Shown: positions 11,791-22,684 of the stretch, in pieces | How the letters are laid out: each line of letters starts with the position of its first letter | How positions within the stretch are numbered: the stretch's first letter is position 1 | From: Sipunculus nudus | Lineage: Eukaryota; Annelida; Sipuncula; Golfingiida; Sipunculidae | Assembly: GCA_026874595.1 (NCBI GenBank) | Contig: CM049322.1 | Span: 43,708,840-43,772,839 of the forward strand | Direction: 5' to 3' | DNA length: 64,000 bases | Translations under genes and position numbers: made by a program | Notes under the pieces: model-generated | Databases searched by the model: none | What the model was told of the DNA's origin: nothing | What the model saw: only the letters and a program-made list of their open reading frames with translations

Positions 11791-12440
11791 TAAAAGACTT
11801 GTTTAATGAAGCTACCATTAATGCACCAAATTGTGGCCAACATTTTTTTATAAAATTCAGAAGTTATTCCATCATTACCTGGACTTTTATTCATAGCAAA
11901 GGTTTTAAGAGTATTATAACATTCATCAACTTTTATTATTTCATCAAGTATTTCTAATTCTTGTATGGTTGGTGTATTCAGTTTAATCTCTTTCAAAATT
12001 TCTAACAGAATCTCTTCGCTGATATCAGTAAATTTTTTAACCAAATTAAATAGTCTTTCATAAAATATTTTTTGTTCTGTGAATCTGTTTGGCGCATATA
12101 TATTTATTAATTTATACTCAACTTGTTTAATTTTAGCTTTTAATATTAATATTCTTCCATCTATTGATGTACGGAGTACATCTATATCTTCCATTTCTAA
12201 ATTTCTTTTAAAAAGTATTGCACATCCTTTACTGGATGAATTCTCATGAATAAAATATGCTTTGCCATTCCATTCATTTTGTCACAGGCTCTCTGTTTGT
12301 TTGGTGCTATGCGTTTCTTGTAAAAAAAAGTACATCAGAGTTATTCACTTTAGCCCACCTAAATACTGATCTTCTTTTCTGTTGGTTACCAAGTCCTCTA
12401 ACATTCAAGCTAATTACTCTGAAAGTCAGTCTCTGTACTT
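11790..12440 (-). pseudogene. LINE ORF2, truncated AP endonuclease and linker
   Basis: Reading leftwards from about 12440: ISLNVRGLG, a frameshift in a T-run, DVLFLQETH, GKAYFIHENSSSKGCAILF, DGRILILKAKI and LINIYAPN. These are the N-terminal blocks of an L1-type AP endonuclease. The frame then passes directly to the RT linker (NKSPGNDGITSEFYKKM). The C-terminal endonuclease blocks (GDFN, SDH) are missing, so there is an internal deletion near 12020-12060. Confidence 0.75.
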
Positions 12441-12449
12441 GCTATTAAT

Positions 12450-14919
12450 CTTATCTGAGAGTCACAATATCTTAAACATGAAATAGTAGTAACTTTACTT
12501 CTACTTATGATGTGGAACTTTGAAACAAACATAATAAATTGTGAATATACCCCTGTCAACATAAAAACTAAGAAAAAAAAAATGTTTTCTCCCTGTTTTC
12601 CAGTTCTGTCAAAGAAATAAACAACAGGAAGATTACTTGGATCATGAAGATCCTATCTATATCCAAGATGTAGCATCTCACCTTGGATACCTGTGTCCAT
12701 GCTATCAGTGCATCTATTATATATAGATGCATTTCTTTAAGAATCAATATTCTCATGTCAAAACATATATATAATGAAGCATGTACACCCGATCTAGGGT
12801 TCACGATAATGTGCTTTATACTATCTACCCCTTCAAACAAAATACCTCTGGTTGTGCCAAAATGGATATGCTTACCTACATACCTTCATCTGTACCCCTT
12901 AATAACATAAAATGCCTTACATGTGAGTACAGTATGCTTGTGCATATTTACACTAATGCAAATATATCTAAAGATTTGGTAATACTTATGCACATGTTGT
13001 AATACAGATTACATATTTAAAAGTATTTTTCAGAAGGTAATAAAAGTATATAATGAACTAATTGTTATTAAGATATGACCAAAAACAAACAAGATTTCCA
13101 ACTAGCCAGTGCAGGCTGATCATGTACTATACCCTCATATATGCTTGCATACTTACATTTGATGTCCCATCATCAAACAACACTGAATGGAAATCATAAA
13201 ATCCTATAAAACATACATTAGATTAAACTGTCAGACTTCTTTATTTATTTAAGGTTTATAGGCGGAATGTTTGCCGCATACAACATTACTTATTTATGCA
13301 CAACTACTCAGCCATTATACTATCAATTAGGACTGATAAAATAATTCAGCATATCTTCAATAAATTACACCCTTGTATTAACTGCAGTGCATATGCATTT
13401 TACAGGAAATGCTTGTCATCAATGCAGCATTCAAATGAATAGTGTACCAGATCAGTATATCTCCTTAATAATACAGCTCTGGAAGTTTTGTATTCACCTT
13501 TCTAGGGAACTGGCTACAAGATTAAATTGAAAGGATGTTATCTGTAAAATATATTTCCTTGACTGTGGTAATGCAAGACTTAAAACAAACAATTCCAGAT
13601 TTTTTTAAACCTTTGTCCCAGAATAGCTGCAGTTGGTGATTGAATAAAATATTATATAATCCATACTGCAGTAAAAATTGTAATCACAACTGGTAAAACA
13701 TATTTTTTTCCATTAAAAAAAAAAGATAACCAAAAAAAAATAAATAAATAAAAAAATAAATAAATAAATTAATTTTAAAAAAAGTTGGTTTTTGTAGATT
13801 GTTTAGGTTGGGTTTTTTTTTTTTGGTTCAACAACAAACCTCCCTATAATACCCCATATGACACACAACCTTTCCAATATCTATTGTAGATTTACTGTTT
13901 CTGTATATGATTCTTATTTGCCTGTTTCCAAAGCCCTATCACTGTTTGTGGCTAGGATTAAAGAGATAGAAAATAAAATCAATTAAAATTCATATTATGT
14001 TTTAATTTACTCATGTACCTACAAAAAAGGCACTCCCAATTTAAAGAAGCTATGCTATCCTCAAATACCTCACAATCCTTATTAAATATTAACCAAGAAA
14101 ATATACCAAAATTAAAATTCTTCAGCAACCTTTTAAAAGCTAGTATAACAATGCAGTTTGAGGAAATATGCAGAGAGCTACAGTGTCTTTATGAGAAATA
14201 CAAAACAGTATCAACATATACCTATATGTACTCTCCATAATGATTTACTTAGTTGTAAACTTATATATTCATACATTTGCATATATCTAAGAGTTTTAGC
14301 TGTAGCAATCAATTGTAAAATACATTTCAACCTGCATCTATGCTTGAAAAGCTAAGCATTTTGCCGTTCAGAAAAGTGTCCATAGTTTCCATCATCATAA
14401 AATAGAACAGATAAAAGATTTCCAATTTAAAAGTCTGGGATTCCGTCCTCTTAGTCCATCTTTGGAACCATCGCCGTCCGTGCAACAGATCAAGCACAAG
14501 GGTCTTAGCAAGACGACGGATTACTAAATATTGAATGAAACTAATATTAAAGTGGTAAAAAGTAAGGTTTCAGCCAAAGTTTTTTTTTTAACCTGCACAT
14601 GTTATGGTAATACTTGTAGTTTTAGCCCTAGCTTCTTGTACAGCTTCATTACCTGCTGCACTAGGGTAGTACGTAGTTGCTGACATCCGTGATGCTTGAC
14701 GTGCCAAGTTTCCCTCAGGCGATAATCAGTTAATATAAAATTAGGTCTCTCATCCCCACTTTAGTCTCTGCTTTTTTGGGACTTACTCATCATGGGACTA
14801 GTAGTCTCGCAAGAGCGAACAAATCTTCAAAGTCCCAATTTCTCCTGGTTCATTTATAACTAGTTTGGTGTCGCCACTGTATAATCTTTAATTCCCTTTT
14901 TTTAGGCCTTATGGCCTTA

Positions 14920-14985
<66 letters not shown>

Positions 14986-15300
14986 GAAGGTATATGCTTT
15001 TTTTTTAAATAGGCCTATTAAAATTCTTTATTTTGATTCCTTCTATACAAGAAATTAAAAAGAACAAAACAAAAAATAACATCACCTGAGACCTCACTTA
15101 AATAAAAACGTTGACCTACTTTAGAGATCGGTTAATCTTGACACCACGTGTCAGACTGAAAACCACAGGTTTCAACACTTGACTACTCACCCTGAACAAG
15201 CCTTTAGTATTCCAATGCCTGAAATTAGCATATCAAATCATATTCACAAAGTCACTTTTCACATTCATCAGTCTTTTGATGTATGCAGTACAATAACAGT
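12450..15300. other. Unexplained AT-rich stretch inside the LINE
   Basis: Lies between ORF1 and ORF2. It contains poly(A)/AAAT low complexity (13730-13780), a (TA)n microsatellite and no recognisable coding sequence. It may be an insertion in the LINE, a rearrangement, or an extended spacer. No clean target-site duplication was seen. Confidence 0.4.
14933..14983. repeat. (TA)n microsatellite
   Basis: About 50 bases of uninterrupted TA. Confidence 0.95.
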
Positions 15301-15309
15301 CAGCTAAAT

Positions 15310-16264
15310 TTAAACAACCTGTCCCTCGACAATTAGCTGGCCTCGGAAGAACCTGACTTTACGCCCCGCCGAGTGTTCCTCTCGCATTCGTGGCAAAGCT
15401 AGCTTTCTTCTTTCAAAATCTTCTTTGGTAAAATCCTCTTTGATCACATTCCTCCCATTTTCTCCTCTACGCTTTCCCTTAACAACCAGCTGGTTCCTAA
15501 CCTCCCTGCTGAAAAGCAGAGCTATTATTTGTCTGGGTTTGTCCGCCCGTTTCATTCCCGTTCTGTGTGTGTATTCAATGGTTTGGTCAATCTCAGGTCT
15601 GTTTAACCCCGGCATTAACAACCAGCTGGTTCCTAACCTCCCTGCTGAAAAGCCGAGCTATTATTTGTCTGGGTTTGTCCGCCCGTTTCATTCCCGTTCT
15701 GTGTGTGTATTCAATGGTTTGGTCAATCTCAGGTCTGTTTTACCCCGGCATCAAGTTGTTTTCCTGTATAAACGTTACCAGTTTCTCTCGAACATTTTCA
15801 TTTCTGTCTTCTCTGATACCACTGACTCTGATGTTAAACTCTCTGTTATACCGCTGAATCTGCAACATCTCCAGTTTTATTTCATCTAGTTTGCTCTCTA
15901 ACTTTTCTCGTGCTTGTCTTTCATTCAGTATCAACTCGTGTAATCTTTTGTTTTCTGTTTTCAAGTCCTCCATTTCTTCATGTGCATTATTCAAGCTAGT
16001 CTCTATTTCTTTTATTTTGTTATCAAACTTGTTAGAAATTTCCTCAATAATAGTGGTACGAGTTTCACTTATCTGTGTTTGAAGTCCCTTTATAGCACCC
16101 ATTATGTCTTCATATTGTTTGTGTTCCAGTCCGTCATGCGAGGCTTCCTCGCCATGCCTCTCCGTGGCACTCATTTCGCTTTGTTCCGTCGAAGCTTGGC
16201 TGTGTTTTCTTACTGTGTAGGCCTCTATTGTATTCTTTCCCTGCTTGGGATTCTTTGGTGGCAT
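15310..16264 (-). pseudogene. LINE ORF1 (L1-like RNA-binding protein), frame broken by a duplication
   Basis: The N-terminal part (16264-15740) opens MPPKNPKQGKNTIEAY. It continues as a long charged coiled coil (about residues 55-140) and ends in NREFNIRVSGIRED, the start of the L1 ORF1p RRM-like domain. The C-terminal part (15621-15310) continues with PGLNRPEIDQTIEYTHRTG and KPRQIIALLF, matching the C-terminal domain of L1 ORF1p. A 136-bp tandem duplication separates the two parts and shifts the frame. In intact relatives this protein trimerises and coats the LINE RNA. Confidence 0.8.
15481..15752. repeat. 136-bp tandem duplication inside LINE ORF1
   Basis: AACAACCAGCTGGTTCCTAA begins at 15481 and again at 15617. 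The two 136-bp copies differ at only a few bases, so the duplication is relatively recent. 136 is not a multiple of three, so it breaks ORF1. Confidence 0.9.
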
Positions 16265-16389
16265 TATTTCTTTGATATTCCAGAGTTTTTAGTCCGCAAG
16301 CAGTACGTAATTTCCAATATTCTCTGCAGCACTCCTGGAGCTTAAAAAAAAACACGTCTACCTGACCCGAGCCATAGACCGGAAGTCCA

Positions 16390-16399
16390 AGCCTTTGTT
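16390..16399. repeat. Target-site duplication of the LINE (right copy)
   Basis: AGCCTTTGTT, identical to 9123-9132, directly beside the LINE 5' end. Confidence 0.7.
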
Positions 16400-16842
16400 G
16401 TTACGTTTCGTTTGAATTACATCTCACCGGCCGAGCATCCTATGTGCCCAAGGCCCTTAGCAAACCACGTCAGGGGCAATTCCCTATGAGCCTGTGGCCT
16501 GTTCAGACGGTTACGCGGGGCGATGAGCTGTCACTCAAAACGAAATAAACATGATTGGCTCCGTTTATTCCTCGCTTGGCTTTGTCTTCCAGCACAAGGT
16601 CTCATCTGATGGGACAAAAATACAGTGCTCCCCTCTGGTGTAGCAATTCAGGATACGAGGTCATAACAAACAGCGCCTTACGTTATGGGTAGTGGCCCTA
16701 TAGGTAAAGCGCTGTGTAAAGAGCGTAAAAGTGGGGATACTTTGGCTTAGGCACGGTCGCGCCGCCTCGGCCTTCGCCGCCGCCGCAGAGATTTATTTCA
16801 AGCAAGATAAAAATATTTCCCGGATCTTTATCAAACTTGACA
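16400..16842. other. Fold-back loop, right of the LINE; CpG-rich stretch
   Basis: Continues the more GC-rich sequence interrupted by the LINE. It includes a CpG-dense run at about 16747-16786 (GGTCGCGCCGCCTCGGCC and following). No coding frame is supported. Confidence 0.4.
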
Positions 16843-17124
16843 TGTGCATAGATATTGCTGAAAAGACGGAGCCTATTTAAAATGGGGTCATGACATTTAC
16901 TAGGAGAGTGACCTTGACCTTGAACAGGTCCATTTTTCGGGGAAAATTAAACTCATTCTTAAATATCTCTAAACATCTTGCATGGATTGCTCAAAAATCA
17001 AGTTGACCGAAGATCTTGGATGGTGGTCATATACCGGAAACTTGTGGCGCCACCTATTATCCTTTTCTTGTTTTCGTGCTGTTAGGATTATGTGTAAAAA
17101 ACAAATGGAAAGATTTCTATTATG

Positions 17125-17183
<59 letters not shown>

Positions 17184-17450
17184 GATATGGGTTATGGGAT
17201 GATGCTGAAAAGACGGAGCCAATTTAAAATGGGGTCATGACATTTCCTATGAGAGTGGCTTTGACCTTGAGTATTGCCATATAAGGCGACAATCATGTAA
17301 AATCATAAATATCTCGATACGTGATGAATGGAATGGTCCAAAAATCAAGTTGACCGAAGATTTTGAATAGTTTTGTCTTTCTGCGGAAGATTATTGGCGC
17401 CATCTTCTGTCCTTTTCTTGTTTTCGTGCCGTATAATATCCCATCAATGC
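16843..17450. repeat. Two diverged copies of a ~360-bp repeat
   Basis: GCTGAAAAGACGGAGCC, followed by ATTTAAAATGGGGTCATGAC, occurs at about 16856 and 17202. Both are followed by CTTGACCTTGA-type sequence, AATATCTC, AAATCAAGTTGACCGAAGAT and TCCTTTTCTTGTTTTCGTGC in the same order. A (TA)n tract separates the copies. Unidentified dispersed repeat family. Confidence 0.7.
17126..17180. repeat. (TA)n microsatellite
   Basis: About 55 bases of TA. Confidence 0.95.
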
Positions 17451-18586
17451 CACTTTACTGTACTGTAAGCATTAAAAGTAAAACAAATTATGGCCAGATT
17501 GGAATGAAATTGTTCATGTTCATTGACCTGGGATTCCTCCATCTTATATACAAGAATGGTGGCGCCATCTGCAATTGTTTTCGTGTGGCGTCAATCCATA
17601 CATATGCTTTAGGTGAAAATTGCTCATATCTCAGGAGTGGTTCAATGTGTTCGTATGCAATTTGGCATGTACATCTATTTTGGAGAGTTTTCTCGTCAAC
17701 AAGACAGGTGACGCCACCTACCGTGCCCTTTTAAAGGTATAAATTAATTAAACAAAAACGTAATTAAACATATAACACAATAATGGTCATAGCGAATACC
17801 GTAAAAAATTAGTATAATTCTTTCAAAATTAATATCAATACATTGTAATAGTTTCAAATTTGTGTAAATGAACTTAAAAAAAATATTTAATATACATACA
17901 CGTATTTCAAGCATTATTAACAGGGGTCAGTACTGATTTTGACCATATGTATTTGCTGTTAAATAATTCATCGGGGATTCGAGGTCTAATAGGTCTTATA
18001 ATGCCCTTCCGTTTATTCATAAATTCATCAGCCCCAATAACATGAGAAGTAAAAACACCCGGTGTTTATAAGCGGCTCGATAAAAACACCTGGAAACCAA
18101 AGTGTTTTCATGGTTGACAAGGGTCCAGTGCTTGATGAGATCACGTGATACTGTGAAGCAAGCTGCTGATAAATGCGCGAATGATTTTAAATGACCAACA
18201 TGTGCTGCTTCAAACTAGTATGTATATAGACATCCAAACATCCAGTGCACTCGAGTTTTATCTAATGTCATTTAAAATGTCACCATGTGAACACAGATAC
18301 GTCTTTATTTATCCTAACAATTATTAAATGATTTTATTTATATTATATTTATATTACAAGAAATTACTTTTATTTGTTACTTTCTCACTCCCGTATGACA
18401 GACATTGTAAAAATGTAAATGTGAAAATTGCCGCCAGGTTGGTTTCAACCTTGTTTTGTTTAACTGCGTTTGAGGTATCTGGTACTCTTGCCAATTGTAC
18501 CAGTACAGATAGCAGTTAGGAACTTTTACTGGTACAAATCCCAATCGCAATCTTTACTATCAACCAGATTGCCATTTGTACCATAA
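17451..18586. other. No gene seen
   Basis: AT-rich. The first 280 bases look related to the preceding repeat family (GGCGCCATCTGC, CTCATATCTCAGG, GTGACGCCACC). The rest shows nothing recognisable. Confidence 0.5.
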
Positions 18587-18595
18587 CATATATAG

Positions 18596-18637
<42 letters not shown>

Positions 18638-18658
18638 ATATATTATATATATATATAC
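18587..18658. repeat. (TA)n microsatellite with TTA interruptions
   Basis: Roughly 70 bases of imperfect TA repeats. Confidence 0.95.
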
Positions 18659-18859
18659 AATTAGAACTATCGTGCAAGATAAATAAATAAAAAAATATAT
18701 TTTAATATATATGCTGTGTAACGTTATCGATAATATATTAACTAGAATACGGGTAGTCGACAAGCAACTACGTGTATCCGCCGAAATCAGAATGGGACGG
18801 GTGAAGTGAGGCATGGATTGATTACAAGGGGAAATAGAGTGAGGTGTGTTGCATATTAG

Positions 18860-19690
18860 CATGGATGTCTGCAGCTGAAATGTGTATGTAGGTTGTGCCA
18901 CCTACCACAAAATCCAGAAAGCTATCAAAGTTGTATACAAATGCAAAAAGTCAAACCACTGCCGAGATAAGATAATTTTATCCCACGGCACACAAACAGA
19001 GGGACCCTGTGCAAAAATTGTTGCCAGTGGCGCCACCAGTTTTGATAAAGAGCTATGTGAGGTCTATATACATGCAAAATTTTGGCCAAATCGGTCAAAC
19101 GGTTCCCGAGATATAAGCCTGGATGTCTGCAGCGTTAACATAAATGTAGGTGGCGCCCCCCGCCACAAAATCCAGAAAGCTATCCAAGATGTATAATCCT
19201 GCAAAATTTTAGGCAGATAAGTCAAATCAGTGCAGAGATATGATTGATTTTATCCCACAGCAGACAAACAGACGGAAGCTGTGCAAAAATGGTTGCAGGT
19301 GGCGCCACCAGTTTTGCATATGTTAAAGAGCTATGTGAGATCTATACACATGCAAAGTTTTGGCCTAATCGGTCAAATGGTTCCCGAGATATGAGCTTGG
19401 ATGTCTGCAGCGTAAACGTGAATGTAGGTGGCGCCACCTGTCATAAAATCAAGAAAGCTGTCCAGGATGTATACACATGCAAAATTTTAGTTGGATAAGT
19501 CCAACCATGTAGAGATATGAGTGATTTTATCCTAAGGCAGATGAACAGATGGACACCGTGCAAAAATGGATGCAGGTTGCGCCACCATTTTTATGTATGT
19601 TATAAAGCTTTCCAAGGGCTACATTTGTGCAAAAATGTTTTCCGGATCGGTCAAACGGTTCCCGAGATATGTGGGTTAATGTGTCATAAC
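18860..19690 (+). repeat. 258-278-bp tandem repeats with GGTTCCCGAGATAT motif
   Basis: GGATGTCTGCAGC recurs at 18863, 19121 and 19399. Each unit contains GTGGCGCCACC-like sequence, CAAATCGGTCAAACGGTTCC and CCGAGATAT, plus an ACAGACGGA-like block. About three and a half units are present. The repeat family is not identified. Confidence 0.8.
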
Positions 19691-19699
19691 AGACGCACG

Positions 19700-20267
19700 G
19701 ATGGACGCAGAGCGCAAAGGAAAGGCCAGAGGTCAAAACAAAATCGGGGCGCAGCAGTTCACATATGACCCGAACATAATCCCGGGTTTCGTAAAATTCC
19801 GGACACCTACGCGGCGGCGGCGGCGGCGGGATCCGGCTGAAAACATAGTATCCGAAAACTCTGTTTTGGCGGATACTATTACAGCATTTGCAATGCGTAC
19901 ATGTTTCACAGACACCTCAGCCGTCTTATAAGTTATGGGGTTAAAGTTTCCTTGGATGTATCCTGGCAAACTCCGATATTTCATCCTAAATATGTAGCTC
20001 AGTGTATCTGCATGTGAACTGACATCAGTGCCATGCAAGCACAGGAATTTTATGATTAGACAAAGTGAAATCCCGGGATAACTGGTAGTACCATAAGGGA
20101 GGATCGTGGGTTGGGGCGTTGCCCTGTGGGCCTACTTGGCTACGCCCCCTATGATTGGGTTATTATTATCCCCTGCCACCTCCATAGAAATGGTCAGCAT
20201 CCGTTCGTCGTGCCGTCCGTCCGTCACAGATAAGATGTTAACGGAAAAATCTCAAAAAGAATATGAA
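19700..20267. other. No gene seen
   Basis: Non-repetitive apart from the CGG run and a CCGTCCGTCCGTC run near 20215. Nothing codes recognisably. Confidence 0.5.
19811..19829. repeat. Short (CGG)n run
   Basis: GCGGCGGCGGCGGCGGCGGG in an otherwise unremarkable stretch. Confidence 0.85.
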
Positions 20268-20640
20268 GTACAGCCACCAAACATGCAGCATTGATGCATC
20301 TTATCAAGGACTAAGCCATGGATGACCTTGACACATTTGTAAGATCATAGTGTCGAAAATGCTAAAGATGTTAACACAATAACTGGAAAAGATCTTCAGG
20401 TACAGTCACCAAATATGCAGCTTTGATGCACCTAATCAATGGCTAAGTCAATTTCGAACATAGATGATCTTGGCCCATTTTTCAAGCTCACAGCGGTGAT
20501 AATGCTGAAATGATTTTAACGCAAAAACTCAAAAAGAGTTTCAGTTACAGCCACCAAACTTGCAGCATTGATTTTCCTCATCAAGGGCTAATTCGAGTTC
20601 GAATATTGATGACCTGAGAACCATACTTTTTTTATTTTGG
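20268..20640 (+). repeat. Three diverged ~131-144-bp tandem repeats
   Basis: TACAGCCACCAAACATGCAG, TACAGTCACCAAATATGCAG and TACAGCCACCAAACTTGCAG start at about 20269, 20400 and 20543. Each is followed by TTGATG or TTGATT and TCAA(G/T)G. Not identified. Confidence 0.7.
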
Positions 20641-20649
20641 CCTAATTTC

Positions 20650-21319
20650 CCAGCTTTTTACACTTCAACAGACATATAAAACGATGGTGGCATTTGAAGA
20701 TAAACGGTGAGGGAAATTAATTCTTCAGTGGTGAGGTAAAAGTGGCGGCTATTTTTTATTACATTAGTGACAGTTATTACAATAGTGGTTGCTCGACACG
20801 GTCACTATTGTAATAACGTACACTATTGTAATAAATTTCGTTATAGTATAATTAATTAAGTACGGATGGATTACAACGTTTAGAATACTATAATTCTCCA
20901 GCATTTTACACTTGAACACAAATATAAAAAGATGGAGGCATTTCAAGATGAAATATAAGGGAAATTATTTCTTCAGTGGTGAGATGAAAGTATCGGCTAT
21001 TTTTTATTACAATAGTGACCGTAATTACAATAGTGGTTGCTCGACACGGTCATTATTGTAATAACGTTCAGTATTGTAATAAAAAATAGCCGATTGCTAT
21101 AATTCATAATGTAAGAGTGATTATAAAGTTTGGAATACTACAATTCTGCAGCATTTTAGAATTGAACTCAAATTTAAAACAAAATGGTGGCATTTCAAGA
21201 TGAACGACGATAGAATTATTTCTTTAATGGTGAAATAAAGATGGCCGCTAGTTTTTATTACAATAGTGACCGTTATTACAATAGTGGTTTCTCGACACGG
21301 TCACTAATGTAATAAAGTT
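20650..21319 (-). mobile_element. Fold-back element, right arm (inner part)
   Basis: Two to three of the 249-bp monomers in inverse orientation relative to the left arm. The divergent outermost monomer with TTCTGCAGCATTTTAGAATTG mirrors about 4200-4340. The arm is cut at 21319 by element B and resumes at 59086. Confidence 0.8.
21315..21319. repeat. Target-site duplication of element B (left, AAGTT)
   Basis: AAGTT directly before the LTR start, repeated at 59086-59090. The fold-back right arm becomes collinear with the left arm once element B and one copy are removed. Confidence 0.8.
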
Positions 21320-21498
21320 TGTAGTGGTGTTCTTATTCCAACTGATAATGAACTCCAGCATCGGTTTATTGAGGTTTTATTCGCCCCGGCTCGAGAACCA
21401 ACTGACTAACATGTCCACGAAAACTTGGGACATTAACTACGCGCACTAGCTATAACAATAAACAAAAGAACATGTAACATTTAAGCCGCTGTTAACCC
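21320..21498 (-). mobile_element. Element B 3' LTR, left part (split by array A)
   Basis: Matches 58766-58945 of the right LTR nearly base for base (TGTAGTGGTG...GCTGTTAACCC), with a few substitutions and a 6-base length difference at GCGCACTAGC. Ends at AACCC, the site where array A inserted; continues at 47680. Confidence 0.9.
21494..21498. repeat. Target-site duplication of array A (left, AACCC)
   Basis: AACCC before LTR1 and again at 47680-47684 after LTR5. The intact LTR of element B has a single AACCC at this point. Confidence 0.9.
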
Positions 21499-22596
21499 TG
21501 TCACACGAAAGGGGTAGTGACAGACCTGTGTTCTTTTAAAGGGATTAATTTGTACTCGTACGGGCGTCAGTGGGTCGTGCTCTCGACTTGCTTCACTCAA
21601 ATTCACTCAAATCAGCCTCTCAAAAATCCCATAAACGCAGTGTGAAACATTTAAGACTTTGATTACGAGACATTTACAGATAAACAGTTATAACAGATGT
21701 GTGGATTCACCTACACTTAAGATCTTTTAACCTGCATTTAACCCTTTTGCAGTAACAAATTAATGCAAACACATTCCCGTACACTGGGATTCATTAACAA
21801 GTGTAGCACGGTAAAAAAATATGGTAAAAGTCCGAAGGTGAATGAGTCCCGTGGGTCAGGAATCCAGAAATCCCTTGATCCGACGCCGCAGGTACAACGT
21901 TTAGAAGCCGCCAATGTTCATCTTGGTCACATAACAAAATCACCATACGCCGCATAGCGTACAACCACAAGTGGGCAGTCCCCGGTAAAGAAATAAAACA
22001 AGTTCACATCACACAGGTTACTTTCTGTAAGCGCTCACAACACCGAGCTGTTTTAGGAGTTTGTCGAGTACAGCTCATACAAAGTCTTGATCATCGATGC
22101 GTGACGACCATAACGTTTCATGGGAACACAGTAGACACGTCTTAAGATACTCACGCCGGTCTGTTCGTTCACAGCCGAACTTGGACATACGTTGCCAGCT
22201 TCCCCACAAACTTGGCTTTTAGCTGGACCTAGAGGAACCGTCGTACGGGGTACACATCTCAACCATCCGACGGTCTGCGACACATGAGATGGCCTAAGGA
22301 GCCTTTCTCGAACGACTCCCCTCGGCCGCAATCTCGACTCTGCCCCCACTCAGCAGAAAAAACCTTACTTCCTGGGTTACCTAATTAATTCATGACACTC
22401 ATGAATATAAATTAACTTTCACAGTCATTACCCTCTCTGATTGGTTTAAGGCTACGCTCTCAAAATCAGGTGTCCCTGTAAAAAAAATAAATCACCTCGA
22501 CCTTTCTGGCAGAGATATCGTGTAATGAAACTAAATTCCGCTACAAATACTTCAGGCAACCACAGGCCATGAGGCTGTCACAGACCTTCTGTGACA
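21499..22596 (-). mobile_element. Array A LTR1 (3' LTR of unit 1), 1098 bp
   Basis: In element orientation it starts TGTCACAGAAGG and ends TTTCGTGTGACA, so the termini are TGTCACA...TGTGACA. It carries several private substitutions (for example GTGGATTCACC and ACGTTTAGAAG) as expected for an outer LTR. A 98-codon open frame inside is shared by all five LTRs; it has no known domain and is not called as a gene. Confidence 0.92.
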
Positions 22597-22684
22597 TACT
22601 TCCCCCTTTAAATAAATACCATAATTACACAGTAATTATGTTTTTATCTAATAAGCAACTCAAAGTTGAACTATGGTCTAAATT
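22597..22684 (-). other. Unit 1 3' untranslated region with polypurine tract
   Basis: TAAAGGGGGAAG (complement of 22599-22610) sits two bases from the LTR, the expected place for plus-strand DNA priming. Confidence 0.8.

Larger units (their letters stand above)
9133..16389 (-). mobile_element. L1/Tx1-like LINE, decayed, about 7.26 kb
   Basis: Bounded by 10-bp duplications. The 3' end is at the left: poly(T) on the plus strand followed by TTA repeats (9131-9155), which is poly(A)-(TAA)n on the element strand. ORF1 (16264-15310) and ORF2 (about 12440-9658) are both broken. The order and strand fit one full-length insertion, including a short 5' UTR (16389-16265). An AT-rich 2.87-kb stretch separates ORF1 and ORF2, much longer than usual, and may be a further insertion. 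The duplications favour retrotransposition by target-primed reverse transcription. Confidence 0.75.

Noticed and set aside
22053-22349. 98-codon open frame repeated in all five array A LTRs
   Set aside because: It lies wholly within the LTR, has no domain, and its repetition only reflects LTR identity. No evidence that it is a gene.
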